DNA of 64,000 nt from Acetobacterium fimetarium (GTDB taxonomy: Bacteria > Bacillota > Clostridia > Eubacteriales > Eubacteriaceae). Made by a program: the position numbers and the translations under genes. Numbering within the stretch: the first letter of the stretch is position 1; each line of letters opens with the position of its first letter. The notes under the pieces were generated by a model. That model had not been told where the DNA came from. It worked only from the letters and a program-made list of their open reading frames with translations, and did no database searches. The stretch covers positions 62,001 through 126,000 of the forward strand of contig NZ_WJBC01000006.1 in NCBI RefSeq assembly GCF_014284475.1. The letters run 5' to 3'. Positions 33,313 to 42,251 of this stretch are shown in pieces.

Positions 33313-33585
33313 TTAACATATCCCATCAGGACTGTGTAAAATGATTGAAAAATTGCTGGAAATGCAGGACATGATCCACCAATTAAATCCGCCCGCAAAG
33401 GCATCCGCGTTGCCGCGGGTTTTCCATTCGCCAGCCAGCGCTGCATTGGAAAGCAATGATATAAGCGATGACGCCGCCAGTGTCAGTACCGTTAAAAGGA
33501 TGAGCTTTGTGGTTAAACGCATTTTAATGGTAAACGACTCGCCTCCATTCTGATTTTTTTGTGAATCATTTCTTTCCGCCTTCAT
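33313..33585 (-). CDS. Small protein with one membrane helix
   Basis: About 90 residues from ATG 33585, preceded by AAAGGAGACAAAGAA. A basic/polar stretch of about 25 residues leads into a hydrophobic segment (LILLTVLTLAASSLISLLS), then a short extracellular tail ending HSPDGIC. It is transcribed divergently from the PAS-SARP activator. The N-terminal pattern resembles the first helix of chemoreceptors or sensor proteins, so it may be a truncated remnant. No family recognised. Confidence 0.4.
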   Translation of the reverse strand: MKAERNDSQKNQNGGESFTIKMRLTTKLILLTVLTLAASSLISLLSNAALAGEWKTRGNADAFAGGFNWWIMSCISSNFSIILHSPDGIC

Positions 33586-33746
33586 TTCTTTGTCTCCTTT
33601 CGTTTTTTTCGGATGCAGCATCATGATATTTTGTTTTTCCTCGCAATGTTAACTCTTGATGATCCCCGAATTTTAAACGAACTGGATTTGAGCTTGTTTT
33701 TACCAAAGAAGAAGAGAAATTTGTCAGGAATTATTCACATTTAATC

Positions 33747-33776
33747 TTGTAAGCCGCAATATTATTATACTATAAT
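33747..33776 (+). promoter_or_regulatory. Promoter of the PAS-SARP activator
   Basis: TTGTAA and TATAAT with an 18-nt spacer, 59 bp upstream of the start codon. Confidence 0.5.
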
Positions 33777-33835
33777 CAACTGAACAACTTCTCAACAAGC
33801 ATAGCGCAAATCAACGATATATGGAGGCAGTCACA

Positions 33836-35104
33836 ATGTTAAGACAACTGACACATCATTCAACAATCGATTTTAAAATGCTGGTAGAAAAACTCGAAGA
33901 ATGTGTTTGGATCTACGATCTCAACACAAAGAAATTTTTGTATGTCAGCCCGTCCATTTACCAGTTAAGAGGTTTAACCGTGGAAGAGGCCATGCAGGAA
34001 AAACTGGAAGATTGTTTGACCCCCGAATCTCTGCAGAAACTGAAAAACGGGTTCCTTCGCCGTTATCAGCGGTTTCTGGAAGGCGACCGCAGTGACAGCA
34101 TTGTTTATAATCTCAGCGAATTTCAACAATACTGTAAAGATGGTTCCATCAAATATATTGAAATTTCGACACGTCTGGAAATAGATGAGCCTACCAATCA
34201 CATTCTGGGCATTGGTGTATCCAGAGATATCAACAAACGAAAATTACATGAGAAAAAACTGGTTGAAACCATTCGAAATCAGTATAAAATCATAAACAAG
34301 AAAAAATCGACAAAGAAATCAGACCCCGAACTTTATGTATATTTATTTGGAAAATACAGGGTATTGACCGGTCTCAAGGAAAAACCCATAAAATGGCGAA
34401 CCACTAAAACTGAAGAACTGTTTGCATTTTTACTGCAGAATGAAAACCAGTTCATTTCAAAAGACGAATTGTTGGAAGCCCTATGGCCGGATGTGGAGCT
34501 GGAGAAAGCCACAAGGTATCTTCACACCACCATCTATAATCTCAAAAATAATTTAAAAACTGCCAATATAACCTTCAACCTGGAAGTCGTCAATGGCTTA
34601 TATTGTTATGAAAAGCATCATTTTTATTCTGATCTCGGTGAATTTAAAAACATGATAAATGATGCTGTGAATCCCTATAATGAGATTGATGCAGCGTCAG
34701 CCCGAAATATCGAACGGGCAATCTTATTATATGAAGGGGACCTTCTGGCCGAAAATGATTATCCATGGGCTACATCCCAGTCTACCTTCTACCGACATCG
34801 GTTTGAAAAGTATGTATTTGCGCTGGCCAGACATTATTTTTTCAAGCGTGATTACCTGTCAACAAAACGGGTCTTATATAAACTGATTGAAATGGATAAT
34901 CTCAACGAGAGATATCATGAACTGCTGTTAAATGTCTTTCGTTTTGATGATGATTATGTTGCTTTTACCCGACACTATGAAGATTTGAAAGCTCTGCTCT
35001 TAAAAGAATTGGACCAGCCACCCAACCCTTCAATCCAGGCATTGTATCAACAGTACCGGGATGATGCAGAAGCCAGTTTCAAAAATGAAAGGGCCCATTT
35101 TTAA
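33836..35104 (+). CDS. PAS plus SARP-type (BTAD) transcriptional activator
   Basis: 422 residues from ATG 33836, with GGAGG 8 nt upstream; the ATG at 33821 contains that site and is unlikely. A PAS domain (about 15-140) is followed by an OmpR-type winged helix (about 165-260, with LLEALWPDVELEKATRYLHT) and a bacterial transcriptional activation domain (about 275-415). This combination makes a one-component regulator: the PAS part would sense a small molecule and the SARP part bind DNA near its target. The nearest operons are the hypA-oleate hydratase block and the aldo/keto reductase; a target among them is plausible. Confidence 0.82.
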   Translation: MLRQLTHHSTIDFKMLVEKLEECVWIYDLNTKKFLYVSPSIYQLRGLTVEEAMQEKLEDCLTPESLQKLKNGFLRRYQRFLEGDRSDSIVYNLSEFQQYCKDGSIKYIEISTRLEIDEPTNHILGIGVSRDINKRKLHEKKLVETIRNQYKIINKKKSTKKSDPELYVYLFGKYRVLTGLKEKPIKWRTTKTEELFAFLLQNENQFISKDELLEALWPDVELEKATRYLHTTIYNLKNNLKTANITFNLEVVNGLYCYEKHHFYSDLGEFKNMINDAVNPYNEIDAASARNIERAILLYEGDLLAENDYPWATSQSTFYRHRFEKYVFALARHYFFKRDYLSTKRVLYKLIEMDNLNERYHELLLNVFRFDDDYVAFTRHYEDLKALLLKELDQPPNPSIQALYQQYRDDAEASFKNERAHF

Positions 35105-35183
35105 TGGATGCCTGCAGGAAACAGTAACCTTTTCCATTATTCATCACAAAACAGCTTGCCATTTATGCTATTTAAGGCAAATA

Positions 35184-35210
35184 AAAAAGATAACAGATCG
35201 TTATCTTTTT
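35184..35210. terminator. Bidirectional terminator between the SARP gene and hypA
   Basis: AAAAAGATAAC / GTTATCTTTTT with a short loop. It can end both convergent transcripts. Confidence 0.8.
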
Positions 35211-35267
35211 ATGATTTCCCTCGCTTTTAGACCATCATTATTATTTTGGAATGCTCTGGTCACTCTC

Positions 35268-35609
35268 TCAGCAGGCGACGATTTCCTTGATCATGAACTC
35301 TTTACCGCACAAGATTTCCCATTCGCTGCTGCCACAGCTAGGACAGGCGTCATGATGTTCGATCAGATTGAACACTTTGCCACAGCTTTGGCAGATCGCA
35401 TTGCCGGGCAGAATCTCGATTTTCAGTTCTGTATCCTGTAGCAGGGTTCCCTCCACCGCGGCCGGGTAACAGTCTTCGATGTATTTCGGAATCATCGACG
35501 AGAGCTCGCCAATCTGCAGCACCAGCGTCTGTATTTTCGTCACGCCGTTTTTTTTCGCAAACTTCTCCACCGTCTCGACGGCTCCCATTATAATTCCCAA
35601 TTCATGCAT
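35268..35609 (-). CDS. hypA: Hydrogenase nickel-insertion protein HypA
   Basis: 113 residues from ATG 35609, chosen because the mature start must be MHE, where His2 binds nickel; GAGAGGTG lies upstream. The zinc-binding site is C73, C76, C89 and C92. HypA carries nickel and hands it, with HypB, to the large subunit of a NiFe enzyme. It is the last gene after the oleate hydratase/hypB/flavoprotein run and is separated from it by a palindromic element. No NiFe hydrogenase with intact nickel ligands occurs in this window. Confidence 0.93.
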   Translation of the reverse strand: MHELGIIMGAVETVEKFAKKNGVTKIQTLVLQIGELSSMIPKYIEDCYPAAVEGTLLQDTELKIEILPGNAICQSCGKVFNLIEHHDACPSCGSSEWEILCGKEFMIKEIVAC

Positions 35610-35675
35610 AGGCATTCACCTCTCTTTTTAAATGATAATAGTCAAACTAAATTCTAACGAATTGAACCTTTATTA

Positions 35676-35779
35676 CTTTGATGTCAGTTTACACAATTGT
35701 GTAATGTGTAGGCGAACAGTCGTAAGACTGTCCGCCGTACCGTGTAACAATTGTTTCGCGTAAATTGGCAGCGTAGCTT
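35676..35779. repeat. Palindromic element, copy 1 (inverted relative to copy 2)
   Basis: About 100 bp, roughly 85 percent identical by eye to the reverse complement of 42116-42224. The centre is a hairpin with arms GGCGAACAGTC / GACTGTCCGCC, and the outer parts (GTTTACACAATTGTG and CAATTGTTTCGCGTAAA) are also inverted repeats. It lies between hypA and the large flavoprotein, 9 bp from the latter's stop codon. Confidence 0.85.
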
Positions 35780-35787
35780 TCGACACT

Positions 35788-38448
35788 TTATTTCGAAAAA
35801 ACTGAGTGGAGGGATTTTTTCGTGTTCTTGACGGCGATTCGGCCCTGGCGTTTTATCACGTGCTTGATCACCGCCGGTTTCATGGCCTTCAGCTCCAGTC
35901 CGGCACGGTCATATTTCCGGACCAGCGAAATAGCGTCAAACTTGCATTTGGTGGTGCAGACGCCGCAACCGACGCACTGATACTGATCGACGAAGGTGGC
36001 ACCGCAGCCGAGGCAGCGTTCGGTTTCCTTGCGGATCTGTTCTTCCGTAAAGGTGACACGCAGATCGTCAAAGGTTTCCTTCGATCGGCTGCCGTCCACG
36101 TGAAGCGCCCGCTGTCGGAGCAGCCGGTCATAGCCCGCCATGTTCAGGTTGGCCGTATCCAGGGCGTGGTATTCCCGTTCCCGGGCGATCGACAGATTGT
36201 CGCCGTGGACGTAACGGTGAATTGAAACCGCTCCCTGCTTGCCCAACGCGATGGCATCAATGGCAAACTTGGGACCGGTCAGGGCATCCCCGCCGACAAA
36301 CACATCGGCTTCGCCGGTCTGGTAGGTAAGCGGATCCGCTTTGGCTGTCCGGTTGGGATTCAGTTCAATACTGGAGCCTGCCAGCAGTCCGCCCCAGTCC
36401 ATCCCCTGACCAACTGAAATCAGCACATGGTCCGCTTCCACAATCCGGGTATCATTTTCATCGAATTGCGGATTGAACCGGCCGGTATCATCGATGACAG
36501 ACAAACATTTTTTAAATTCCACCCCGACGACCTGCCCGTTCTCCTGAAGTATTCGTTGAGGTCCCCAGGAATTGTTGATCGCAATGCCTTCGGACAAGGC
36601 TTCTGCGATTTCTTCATCGAGCGCCGGCATGCCGGCCCGGCTTTCTAGGCTGAACAGCTCGATGGAAGTGGCGCCGATGCGCTCGGCCGTCCGGGCCACG
36701 TCGATGGCGACATTGCCGCCGCCGATCACGATGGTCTGGCCGGTGAGCTGCAGATCCGCCCCGAGGCTGACGTTGCGCAGGAAATCGACGCCGGTCATAA
36801 CGCCCTGGGCAGCTTCTCCCGGCAGACCCAGATTTTTACCGGTCTGGGCGCCGATGGCCAGATAAAAGGCCTGATAGCCTTCGTTCCGAAGTTCTGCAAG
36901 GGTTATATCCCGGCCGACTTCGACGCCGGCTTCAAATTCCACACCCAGTTCTTTCAGCACGTCGATCTCGGCAGTGACGATCTCCTTGCCCAGCCGGAAA
37001 GCGGGAATGCCGAGCGTCAGCATGCCGCCAAGCTTCGGCTGCTTTTCAAAGACGGTGACCGGATAGCCGTCAACCGCCAGATAATAAGCACAGGACAGTC
37101 CGGCAGGACCGGCGCCGATGACGGCAATTTTTTCGGACCGTGGGGCTCGCTGTTCCGGCACAAAGCGGTGCTCGGCTTGCAGATCCTGATCCGCGACGAA
37201 TTTCTTGACCTCATCAACGGCCAGCGCTTCGTCCAGACTGCCCCGAGTGCAGGCAGATTCGCACTTTCGCGGGCAGATGCGGCCACAGACGGCCGGGAAG
37301 GGATTTTCCTTTTTGATCAGCTCCAGCGCTTCCCGATACCGGCCCTGGGCAGCCATCTTGATGTAGCCCTGCACCGCGATGTGTGCCGGGCATTCGGATT
37401 TGCAGGGGCTTGTTCCGCTGTCCTCGACAAAGATGCGATGACGGTAGTTGTAGTTCCATTTGTCCTTGCCCCACTGGGTATCATAAGGAGTATCTTTTTC
37501 CTTGGCAACCGGCAGCGGATTGATCGTGCATAAATTCTGACCCAGCGTCGCCGCGCCAGCCTGACAGTTTTCCACGCACTCGCCACAGGCGACGCACTTG
37601 TCCTTATCCACCTGGGCCACGTAGTTCGACCGCGACCAGTCGGGATTTCGATAGAAGGTGGTGTTGCGCAGTCCGAAGCAGGAACAGCCGCAGCAGTTGC
37701 AGATGGCCATGGCCTTTCCCGGTCCCGACAGGTTGGGGATCGAATGAACCAGCCCCTCCTTTTCGGCCTGTTCTCGGGTGATTTGTCGGCCTTTGCCGGT
37801 GCGGATATAGTATTCCGCGGCCGGCCCCACCTGAATGCACATGTCTTCGATGGTGTGGCCGCAGCCCTCCCCGATCGATCGCATCGAGGTCCGGCAGGCG
37901 CAATCCGCCGAAGAAAAAACATCGTAATTGTTCAGGATGTGTGATATTTCCTCATAGGAGGCGCGTTTCGTATCGCCGTCGATGGCGCTTTCAATCGGGA
38001 TTACCCGCATGACCCCCGACCCCACCGGAATATTTCCGGCCATCAGTCCGCCGAGTTTTCTTGTGTATTCTTCAAAGCAGGCGGCGATGACCGGATACTT
38101 CGCGACGTTTTCCTTGTTGACCACCATGTATTCCATGACGCCGGGCACAAACAGTTCCAGGCAGTATTGATCGACGCCATCGATTTTTTCCACCTTGACG
38201 GAACCGTCGAGGGCCATTTTATACAGAATTTTCTCGACGTAATCGACCGGTTGGCCGCAGCGCCTGGCAACTTCCCCGACCGTTTTGTATTGGCGGATTT
38301 CCAGCATCAGGGCGACTTCCGCCTCTTCGTCCGATGTGACGGGTTCAAGAATCCGATATTCCGGATCGGTTGGTTTCACTTTGACGATGCCGCCGGTAAT
38401 CCCGGCAGCTATTTTATTGGCCAGTTCAAGAACCTTTTTCTTAACCAT
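35788..38448 (-). CDS. Large Fe-S flavoprotein (GltD-like NAD(P)H oxidoreductase)
   Basis: 886 residues. The N-terminal 250 residues contain a novel cysteine-rich region (CACRTSMRSIGEGCGH, ICNCCGCSCFG). A [4Fe-4S] motif follows at 285-295 (CVACGECVENC), then the GltD-like Fe-S helical domain (349-402), an FAD-binding GAGPAG (445-450), an NAD(P)H-binding GGGNVA (576-581) and a C-terminal ferredoxin motif CVGCGVCTTKC (825-835). It should move electrons between NAD(P)H, flavin and Fe-S clusters. It is between hypB and a palindromic element, in one operon with oleate hydratase, so supplying reducing power to that enzyme's FAD is one possibility (inference). Confidence 0.85.
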   Translation of the reverse strand: MVKKKVLELANKIAAGITGGIVKVKPTDPEYRILEPVTSDEEAEVALMLEIRQYKTVGEVARRCGQPVDYVEKILYKMALDGSVKVEKIDGVDQYCLELFVPGVMEYMVVNKENVAKYPVIAACFEEYTRKLGGLMAGNIPVGSGVMRVIPIESAIDGDTKRASYEEISHILNNYDVFSSADCACRTSMRSIGEGCGHTIEDMCIQVGPAAEYYIRTGKGRQITREQAEKEGLVHSIPNLSGPGKAMAICNCCGCSCFGLRNTTFYRNPDWSRSNYVAQVDKDKCVACGECVENCQAGAATLGQNLCTINPLPVAKEKDTPYDTQWGKDKWNYNYRHRIFVEDSGTSPCKSECPAHIAVQGYIKMAAQGRYREALELIKKENPFPAVCGRICPRKCESACTRGSLDEALAVDEVKKFVADQDLQAEHRFVPEQRAPRSEKIAVIGAGPAGLSCAYYLAVDGYPVTVFEKQPKLGGMLTLGIPAFRLGKEIVTAEIDVLKELGVEFEAGVEVGRDITLAELRNEGYQAFYLAIGAQTGKNLGLPGEAAQGVMTGVDFLRNVSLGADLQLTGQTIVIGGGNVAIDVARTAERIGATSIELFSLESRAGMPALDEEIAEALSEGIAINNSWGPQRILQENGQVVGVEFKKCLSVIDDTGRFNPQFDENDTRIVEADHVLISVGQGMDWGGLLAGSSIELNPNRTAKADPLTYQTGEADVFVGGDALTGPKFAIDAIALGKQGAVSIHRYVHGDNLSIAREREYHALDTANLNMAGYDRLLRQRALHVDGSRSKETFDDLRVTFTEEQIRKETERCLGCGATFVDQYQCVGCGVCTTKCKFDAISLVRKYDRAGLELKAMKPAVIKHVIKRQGRIAVKNTKKSLHSVFSK

Positions 38449-38471
38449 TTCATTTCCTCCTCATGAAGTTG

Positions 38472-39143
38472 CTAGTTCCCGTTCCAGATTCTGACTTCGT
38501 TACGCAGCCAGTCCGCCCATTCGTCGATGCCTGTGCCGGTTTTGGCCGAGATCGGGATCACCCGGATGGCCGGGTTGAGTTTGGTCACCCGGGCTTTCAC
38601 CGCTTCAAAATCAAAGTCGAAATAATCGACGGCATCGATCTTGTTGATCAGCAGCACGTCGACAATCGAAAACATCAGCGGGTATTTGAGCGGTTTGTCG
38701 TCGCCTTCCGGAACGCTCAGAATCATCGCGTTTTTCACGGCACCGGTGTCAAATTCGGCCGGGCAGACTAGATTCCCGACATTTTCCAGAATGGTTAAAT
38801 CGACGTCGGCGGTTCCGAGTCCCAGCAATCCCTGGCGGGTCATGCCGGCATCCAGATGACACATGCCGCCGGTGTGCAGCTGGATGACTTTGGTGCCAGT
38901 CCCGGAAACGGTCCGGGCATCCACATCGGAATCGATATCCGCCTCCAGAATGCCGATGGTCATTTCATCTTTTAACGCCTCGATGGTTCTTAAAACCGTG
39001 GTGGTTTTCCCGGAACCCGGCGATGACATCAAATTCAGCAAAAACGTCTGCTCTTTTTTGAGTTCATTTCGGAGCAGCTCCGCCTGGCGATCATTGTCGT
39101 CAAAAACACTGCGTTTGATCTCGAGCACTTTATAGTTATCCAT
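38472..39143 (-). CDS. hypB: Hydrogenase nickel-insertion GTPase HypB
   Basis: 223 residues. The P-loop SPGSGKTT is at 41-48, the NKID base-recognition motif around 166, and the GTPase-domain metal ligands C95, H96 and C127 (MCHLDAG, VCPAEFD) are conserved. There is no histidine-rich N-terminal nickel store. HypB drives nickel delivery together with HypA. The gene follows oleate hydratase in the same direction with a 31-bp gap, an unusual partnership because no NiFe enzyme is nearby. Confidence 0.93.
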   Translation of the reverse strand: MDNYKVLEIKRSVFDDNDRQAELLRNELKKEQTFLLNLMSSPGSGKTTTVLRTIEALKDEMTIGILEADIDSDVDARTVSGTGTKVIQLHTGGMCHLDAGMTRQGLLGLGTADVDLTILENVGNLVCPAEFDTGAVKNAMILSVPEGDDKPLKYPLMFSIVDVLLINKIDAVDYFDFDFEAVKARVTKLNPAIRVIPISAKTGTGIDEWADWLRNEVRIWNGN

Positions 39144-39174
39144 CCTTCATCTCTCCATTCCTGTCTTCAATTTT

Positions 39175-40944
39175 CTAGATGATGTTATAGCGCTGCAATA
39201 CTTCCTCGATCACGGTTCCCGAAATCTTCTGCAGACCCTTCTTTTTGATGAAGTTCATGACAAACGGCAGCTTTGTATCGCCGGGCTTTTTGCCGTCCAT
39301 CATCTTGACGGTGGAATCCAGCAGGACCCGGACATCGTAGCAGGAATTGAACACCTCAGGGACACCGCGGTCGATATCCAGCAGCGTATAGACGGCCTCC
39401 ATGCCGGTTCTGACTGAATATTCCGTGGTGAACACCGTATCCCTGGGAGTATCAGCGAATTGTCCCAGGAAGGCAAAATTTTCGCTGCCATCAGGCACTA
39501 CCTTCGGTCGGTCCCCTTCTGTCCGGGGCATAAAGAAGGCGGTAATGTAGGGCATCATGCACGGGATGGTATGGGCCGACAGGGTGGCCATGTCGTGAAT
39601 CTGGGATTCCGGCACGCCCATATGGTAAAGCCATTCTTCGGTGATTTCGACTCCGGTGCATTCTTTCATCGGTTTCTTGATGTAGTTTCCCGGCACTTCC
39701 GAGAATAGACCGTAGACCCAGACCGTCAGCTGGTCTTTCGGCTGTTCCTTGAAATGGGGCTGACGGTTCACGGTGTAACTCAACAGCCAGTTGGAATCCT
39801 GGGCTGTGACGATTCCCCCGGTAACGACCTTGCCGCTAAACGGATCGCGCTTGCAGATCTTCTCGATGTAGGGCGGAATCCTGTCGTCAAGGGTCGTGAC
39901 AGTCGCCGATTCCCAGTTGGTCTCTTTGGTGCTGGTGCAGAATTTGTCGGGTTTGCCGAAGGCCGGATCCTGTTTGGCGATGTTGCGCCAGAGTTCCCAG
40001 CAACCGCGGATGGAGTTGTCAAAGGCCGGGGCGTGGTCATCGTCGCCGAGGGTTGAATTTTCGGTGCAACTGCCGTTGGTGATGAAGACCAGTTCATTTT
40101 TCGTCAGCGGAATGACTTCCTCTCGGCCGGCATGGTTGCAGATGATTTTCGTGGCGCGTTTTTTGCCGTTTTTAATATCAAAAATAACATTGGTGACGAG
40201 CGTATCATATTGGAACTGAACCCCGTGGGCTTCCAGATATTTGACCATCGGCAGAATCAGCGACTCGTATTGGTTGTACTTGGTGAACTTCAGCGCCGAC
40301 AGATCCGGCAATCCACCGATGTGATGGATAAACCGCTGCAGATAGAGTTTCATTTCCAGGGCACTGTGCCAGTTCCGGAAGGCAAACATAGTCCGCCAGT
40401 AGAGCCAGAAGTTCGAATTGAGCAGCTCTTCAGAAAACACCTCATCGATGCGCTTATCGTACAGGTCCTCATTTTTGGTCATGAACAGCGTGACCATTTC
40501 CTTGGACGCCTGTTCACTGAGTCCGAACTTGCCGCCAAGCTGGGCATCGCGGCCCTTGTTTTTGGTGACCCGCATCAGCGAAAAGTTTGGATCCGCCTTG
40601 TTCAGCCAATAGAATTCATCGAGAACGGAGACGCCTTCCGTCTCGATGGACGGAATCGAACGAAACAGATCCCACAGACATTCAAAATGATTTTCCATTT
40701 CGCGTCCGCCGCGGATGATAAACCCTTTCTGATTATCGTTGATCCCGTCGCAGGCGCCGCCCGGGAGACTCAGTTCTTCCAGAATATGAATATTCTCGCC
40801 CTTCATCTGACCGTCCCGCACCAGAAAACAGGCCGCCGCCAGGGATGCCAGACCGGCCCCGACCAGATAGGCGGATTTGTTATCCACGTCAACCGGTTTC
40901 AGGGGACGCGCAAATGCTTCATAATTACCATTGCTGTAGTACAT
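39175..40944 (-). CDS. ohyA: Oleate hydratase
   Basis: 589 residues from ATG 40944, with GGAGG 8 nt upstream. The FAD-binding GAGLASLAAACFLVRDG lies at about 29-45, and the conserved RGGREMENHFECLWDLF follows. The length and the later motifs (TVTTLDDRIPPYIEKICK and the C-terminal segment with EYSVRTGMEAVYTLL) match the family. The enzyme adds water to cis-9 double bonds of free unsaturated fatty acids to give 10-hydroxy acids and needs FAD, being more active with the reduced cofactor. It is the second gene after a membrane protein, with hypB, a flavoprotein and hypA downstream. In other bacteria it protects against toxic fatty acids. Confidence 0.93.
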   Translation of the reverse strand: MYYSNGNYEAFARPLKPVDVDNKSAYLVGAGLASLAAACFLVRDGQMKGENIHILEELSLPGGACDGINDNQKGFIIRGGREMENHFECLWDLFRSIPSIETEGVSVLDEFYWLNKADPNFSLMRVTKNKGRDAQLGGKFGLSEQASKEMVTLFMTKNEDLYDKRIDEVFSEELLNSNFWLYWRTMFAFRNWHSALEMKLYLQRFIHHIGGLPDLSALKFTKYNQYESLILPMVKYLEAHGVQFQYDTLVTNVIFDIKNGKKRATKIICNHAGREEVIPLTKNELVFITNGSCTENSTLGDDDHAPAFDNSIRGCWELWRNIAKQDPAFGKPDKFCTSTKETNWESATVTTLDDRIPPYIEKICKRDPFSGKVVTGGIVTAQDSNWLLSYTVNRQPHFKEQPKDQLTVWVYGLFSEVPGNYIKKPMKECTGVEITEEWLYHMGVPESQIHDMATLSAHTIPCMMPYITAFFMPRTEGDRPKVVPDGSENFAFLGQFADTPRDTVFTTEYSVRTGMEAVYTLLDIDRGVPEVFNSCYDVRVLLDSTVKMMDGKKPGDTKLPFVMNFIKKKGLQKISGTVIEEVLQRYNII

Positions 40945-40992
40945 TTTAATTACCTCCATTTTAGCTATTGATTAAATTCAAATCTTGAACGC

Positions 40993-41973
40993 TTATTCAG
41001 CCAGTGCTTTGACTTCCTGATATTTGTTCAGATCCGTATACAATTCTCCAAGATATGGGTTTCTTTTTGTTTTGACGATTTTTATGATCATATAGACAAA
41101 GACGCCGATATTTGCGGCCAATGCGATAAAACTGAAGGCAAAGAGTGGCAGTGTGTTGTAGCTGGATGCCACCGCAAAGGTACCCTGATCAATGAAAGCC
41201 GGAAAGGTCTGAGCAAACATGCACCAGATCGCCAGGGTCTGGGCCCGATGCTGAAGCCACGCCCCTTTTCCCACTGTGAACGCACAAAGCGTTGGCGCCA
41301 ACAGCAGTGCAAAACCGCAATACCAGGCATGTCCCGGCAAACAGTTGTAGGTGTAGGCAAAATTCCACAGATCGTAGGCGATGATCCAGAACCAGAGCAT
41401 ATCGGGCCACAGCATATCGCGGCTGCCGTCTTTGGCCGTCTGCTTTTTAATGCAAATACCGAACCAGCCGGTAATCGTGATGATGTTGAGGATTCCCGCG
41501 ATCCCGTTCATGAAATTCCAGGAACCGCCCAGGACATACATGGCTTCGTCAGCCAGCATTCCGCCGCCGGCATATTGCGTTCCGATCTGGAAATCGCGGG
41601 ACACGGCCTCCAGAATGTTGATCGCCAGAATCAGCACCGGAAAACAGAGCGCCCATTTAATATCCGCCAGCCGCCGTACTTGTCCGGTGGCTTTATTTTT
41701 CCATTTGACATGTCGGATGCACCAGAAACCAATGCATCCGGCAGTGGCCGAGTAGACCTTAGCCAAATGAAACCAGTCGGTATAGGTGGTCTCTCGCAAG
41801 ACCGTGAACCACAAGGTTGAAAGGATGATTGGTAAAATAACAAAACAGAAAAACCCGACGTATTTCCACCTCCGGGCTGCTTCATTGAAAGCAAAGAGTG
41901 CAATGAAGACGATTACCCATACGCCCCACACGCTGAAGGCGGTCGCCCCTTCGGCATAGTTGAAAACAAACAT
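40993..41973 (-). CDS. DUF5692-like integral membrane protein
   Basis: 326 residues from ATG 41973, chosen because GGGGGG lies 9 nt before it. At least eight hydrophobic helices rich in Trp, Phe and Tyr are visible (for example GVWVIVFIALFAFNEAARRW, MLWFWIIAYDLWNFAYTYNC). I assign it to DUF5692 from memory of that family's tryptophan-rich multi-pass pattern, with moderate confidence. It is the first gene of the operon that contains oleate hydratase, and a role in fatty acid or hydroxy acid transport or membrane sensing is possible, though unproven. Confidence 0.65.
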   Translation of the reverse strand: MFVFNYAEGATAFSVWGVWVIVFIALFAFNEAARRWKYVGFFCFVILPIILSTLWFTVLRETTYTDWFHLAKVYSATAGCIGFWCIRHVKWKNKATGQVRRLADIKWALCFPVLILAINILEAVSRDFQIGTQYAGGGMLADEAMYVLGGSWNFMNGIAGILNIITITGWFGICIKKQTAKDGSRDMLWPDMLWFWIIAYDLWNFAYTYNCLPGHAWYCGFALLLAPTLCAFTVGKGAWLQHRAQTLAIWCMFAQTFPAFIDQGTFAVASSYNTLPLFAFSFIALAANIGVFVYMIIKIVKTKRNPYLGELYTDLNKYQEVKALAE

Positions 41974-42006
41974 TTTTTTGTACCCCCCTAAAGATTTAAT
42001 GCCTGC

Positions 42007-42036
42007 ATTATACAACCATTGTTAAAGTTTCATCAA
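42007..42036 (-). promoter_or_regulatory. Promoter of the DUF5692-oleate hydratase operon
   Basis: On the minus strand TTGATG (42031-42036) and TATAAT (42007-42012) with an 18-nt spacer, about 35 bp before the membrane protein start. Confidence 0.55.
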
Positions 42037-42042
42037 TAGACA

Positions 42043-42080
42043 CATAAAAGGAAGTGTCGACTTCAACACTTCCTTTTATG
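42043..42080 (-). terminator. 15-bp perfect hairpin, probable terminator
   Basis: CATAAAAGGAAGTGT / ACACTTCCTTTTATG around an 8-nt loop, just upstream of the operon promoter. It probably separates the TetR-MFS transcript from the oleate hydratase operon; the T-run is provided by the stem end. Confidence 0.6.
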
Positions 42081-42115
42081 AAAAACCTACTATTTTTGGT
42101 TTGCACAACAGCCGT

Positions 42116-42224
42116 GAGCTTCGCTGCCGGTTTACACGAAACAATTTCTACACTGTACGGCGGACAGTTCTTCGAACTGTTCGCCTACACGTTACAAAAC
42201 TGTTTGTGTAAACTGGCATCAAAG
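42116..42224. repeat. Palindromic element, copy 2
   Basis: The mate of 35676-35779 in opposite orientation, with the same central hairpin (GGCGAACAGTT / GGCGGACAGTT type) and the same outer arms (GTTTACACGAAACAATTTC and its counterpart). The pair brackets the four genes at 35788-42015. Confidence 0.85.
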
Positions 42225-42251
42225 CTAGCTTTGTTCGATGTTTTAAACCTA

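Noticed and set aside
40132-40971. A 279-codon plus-strand frame opposite oleate hydratase
   Set aside because: It is a shadow of a clearly identified enzyme gene, without domain or start signals.
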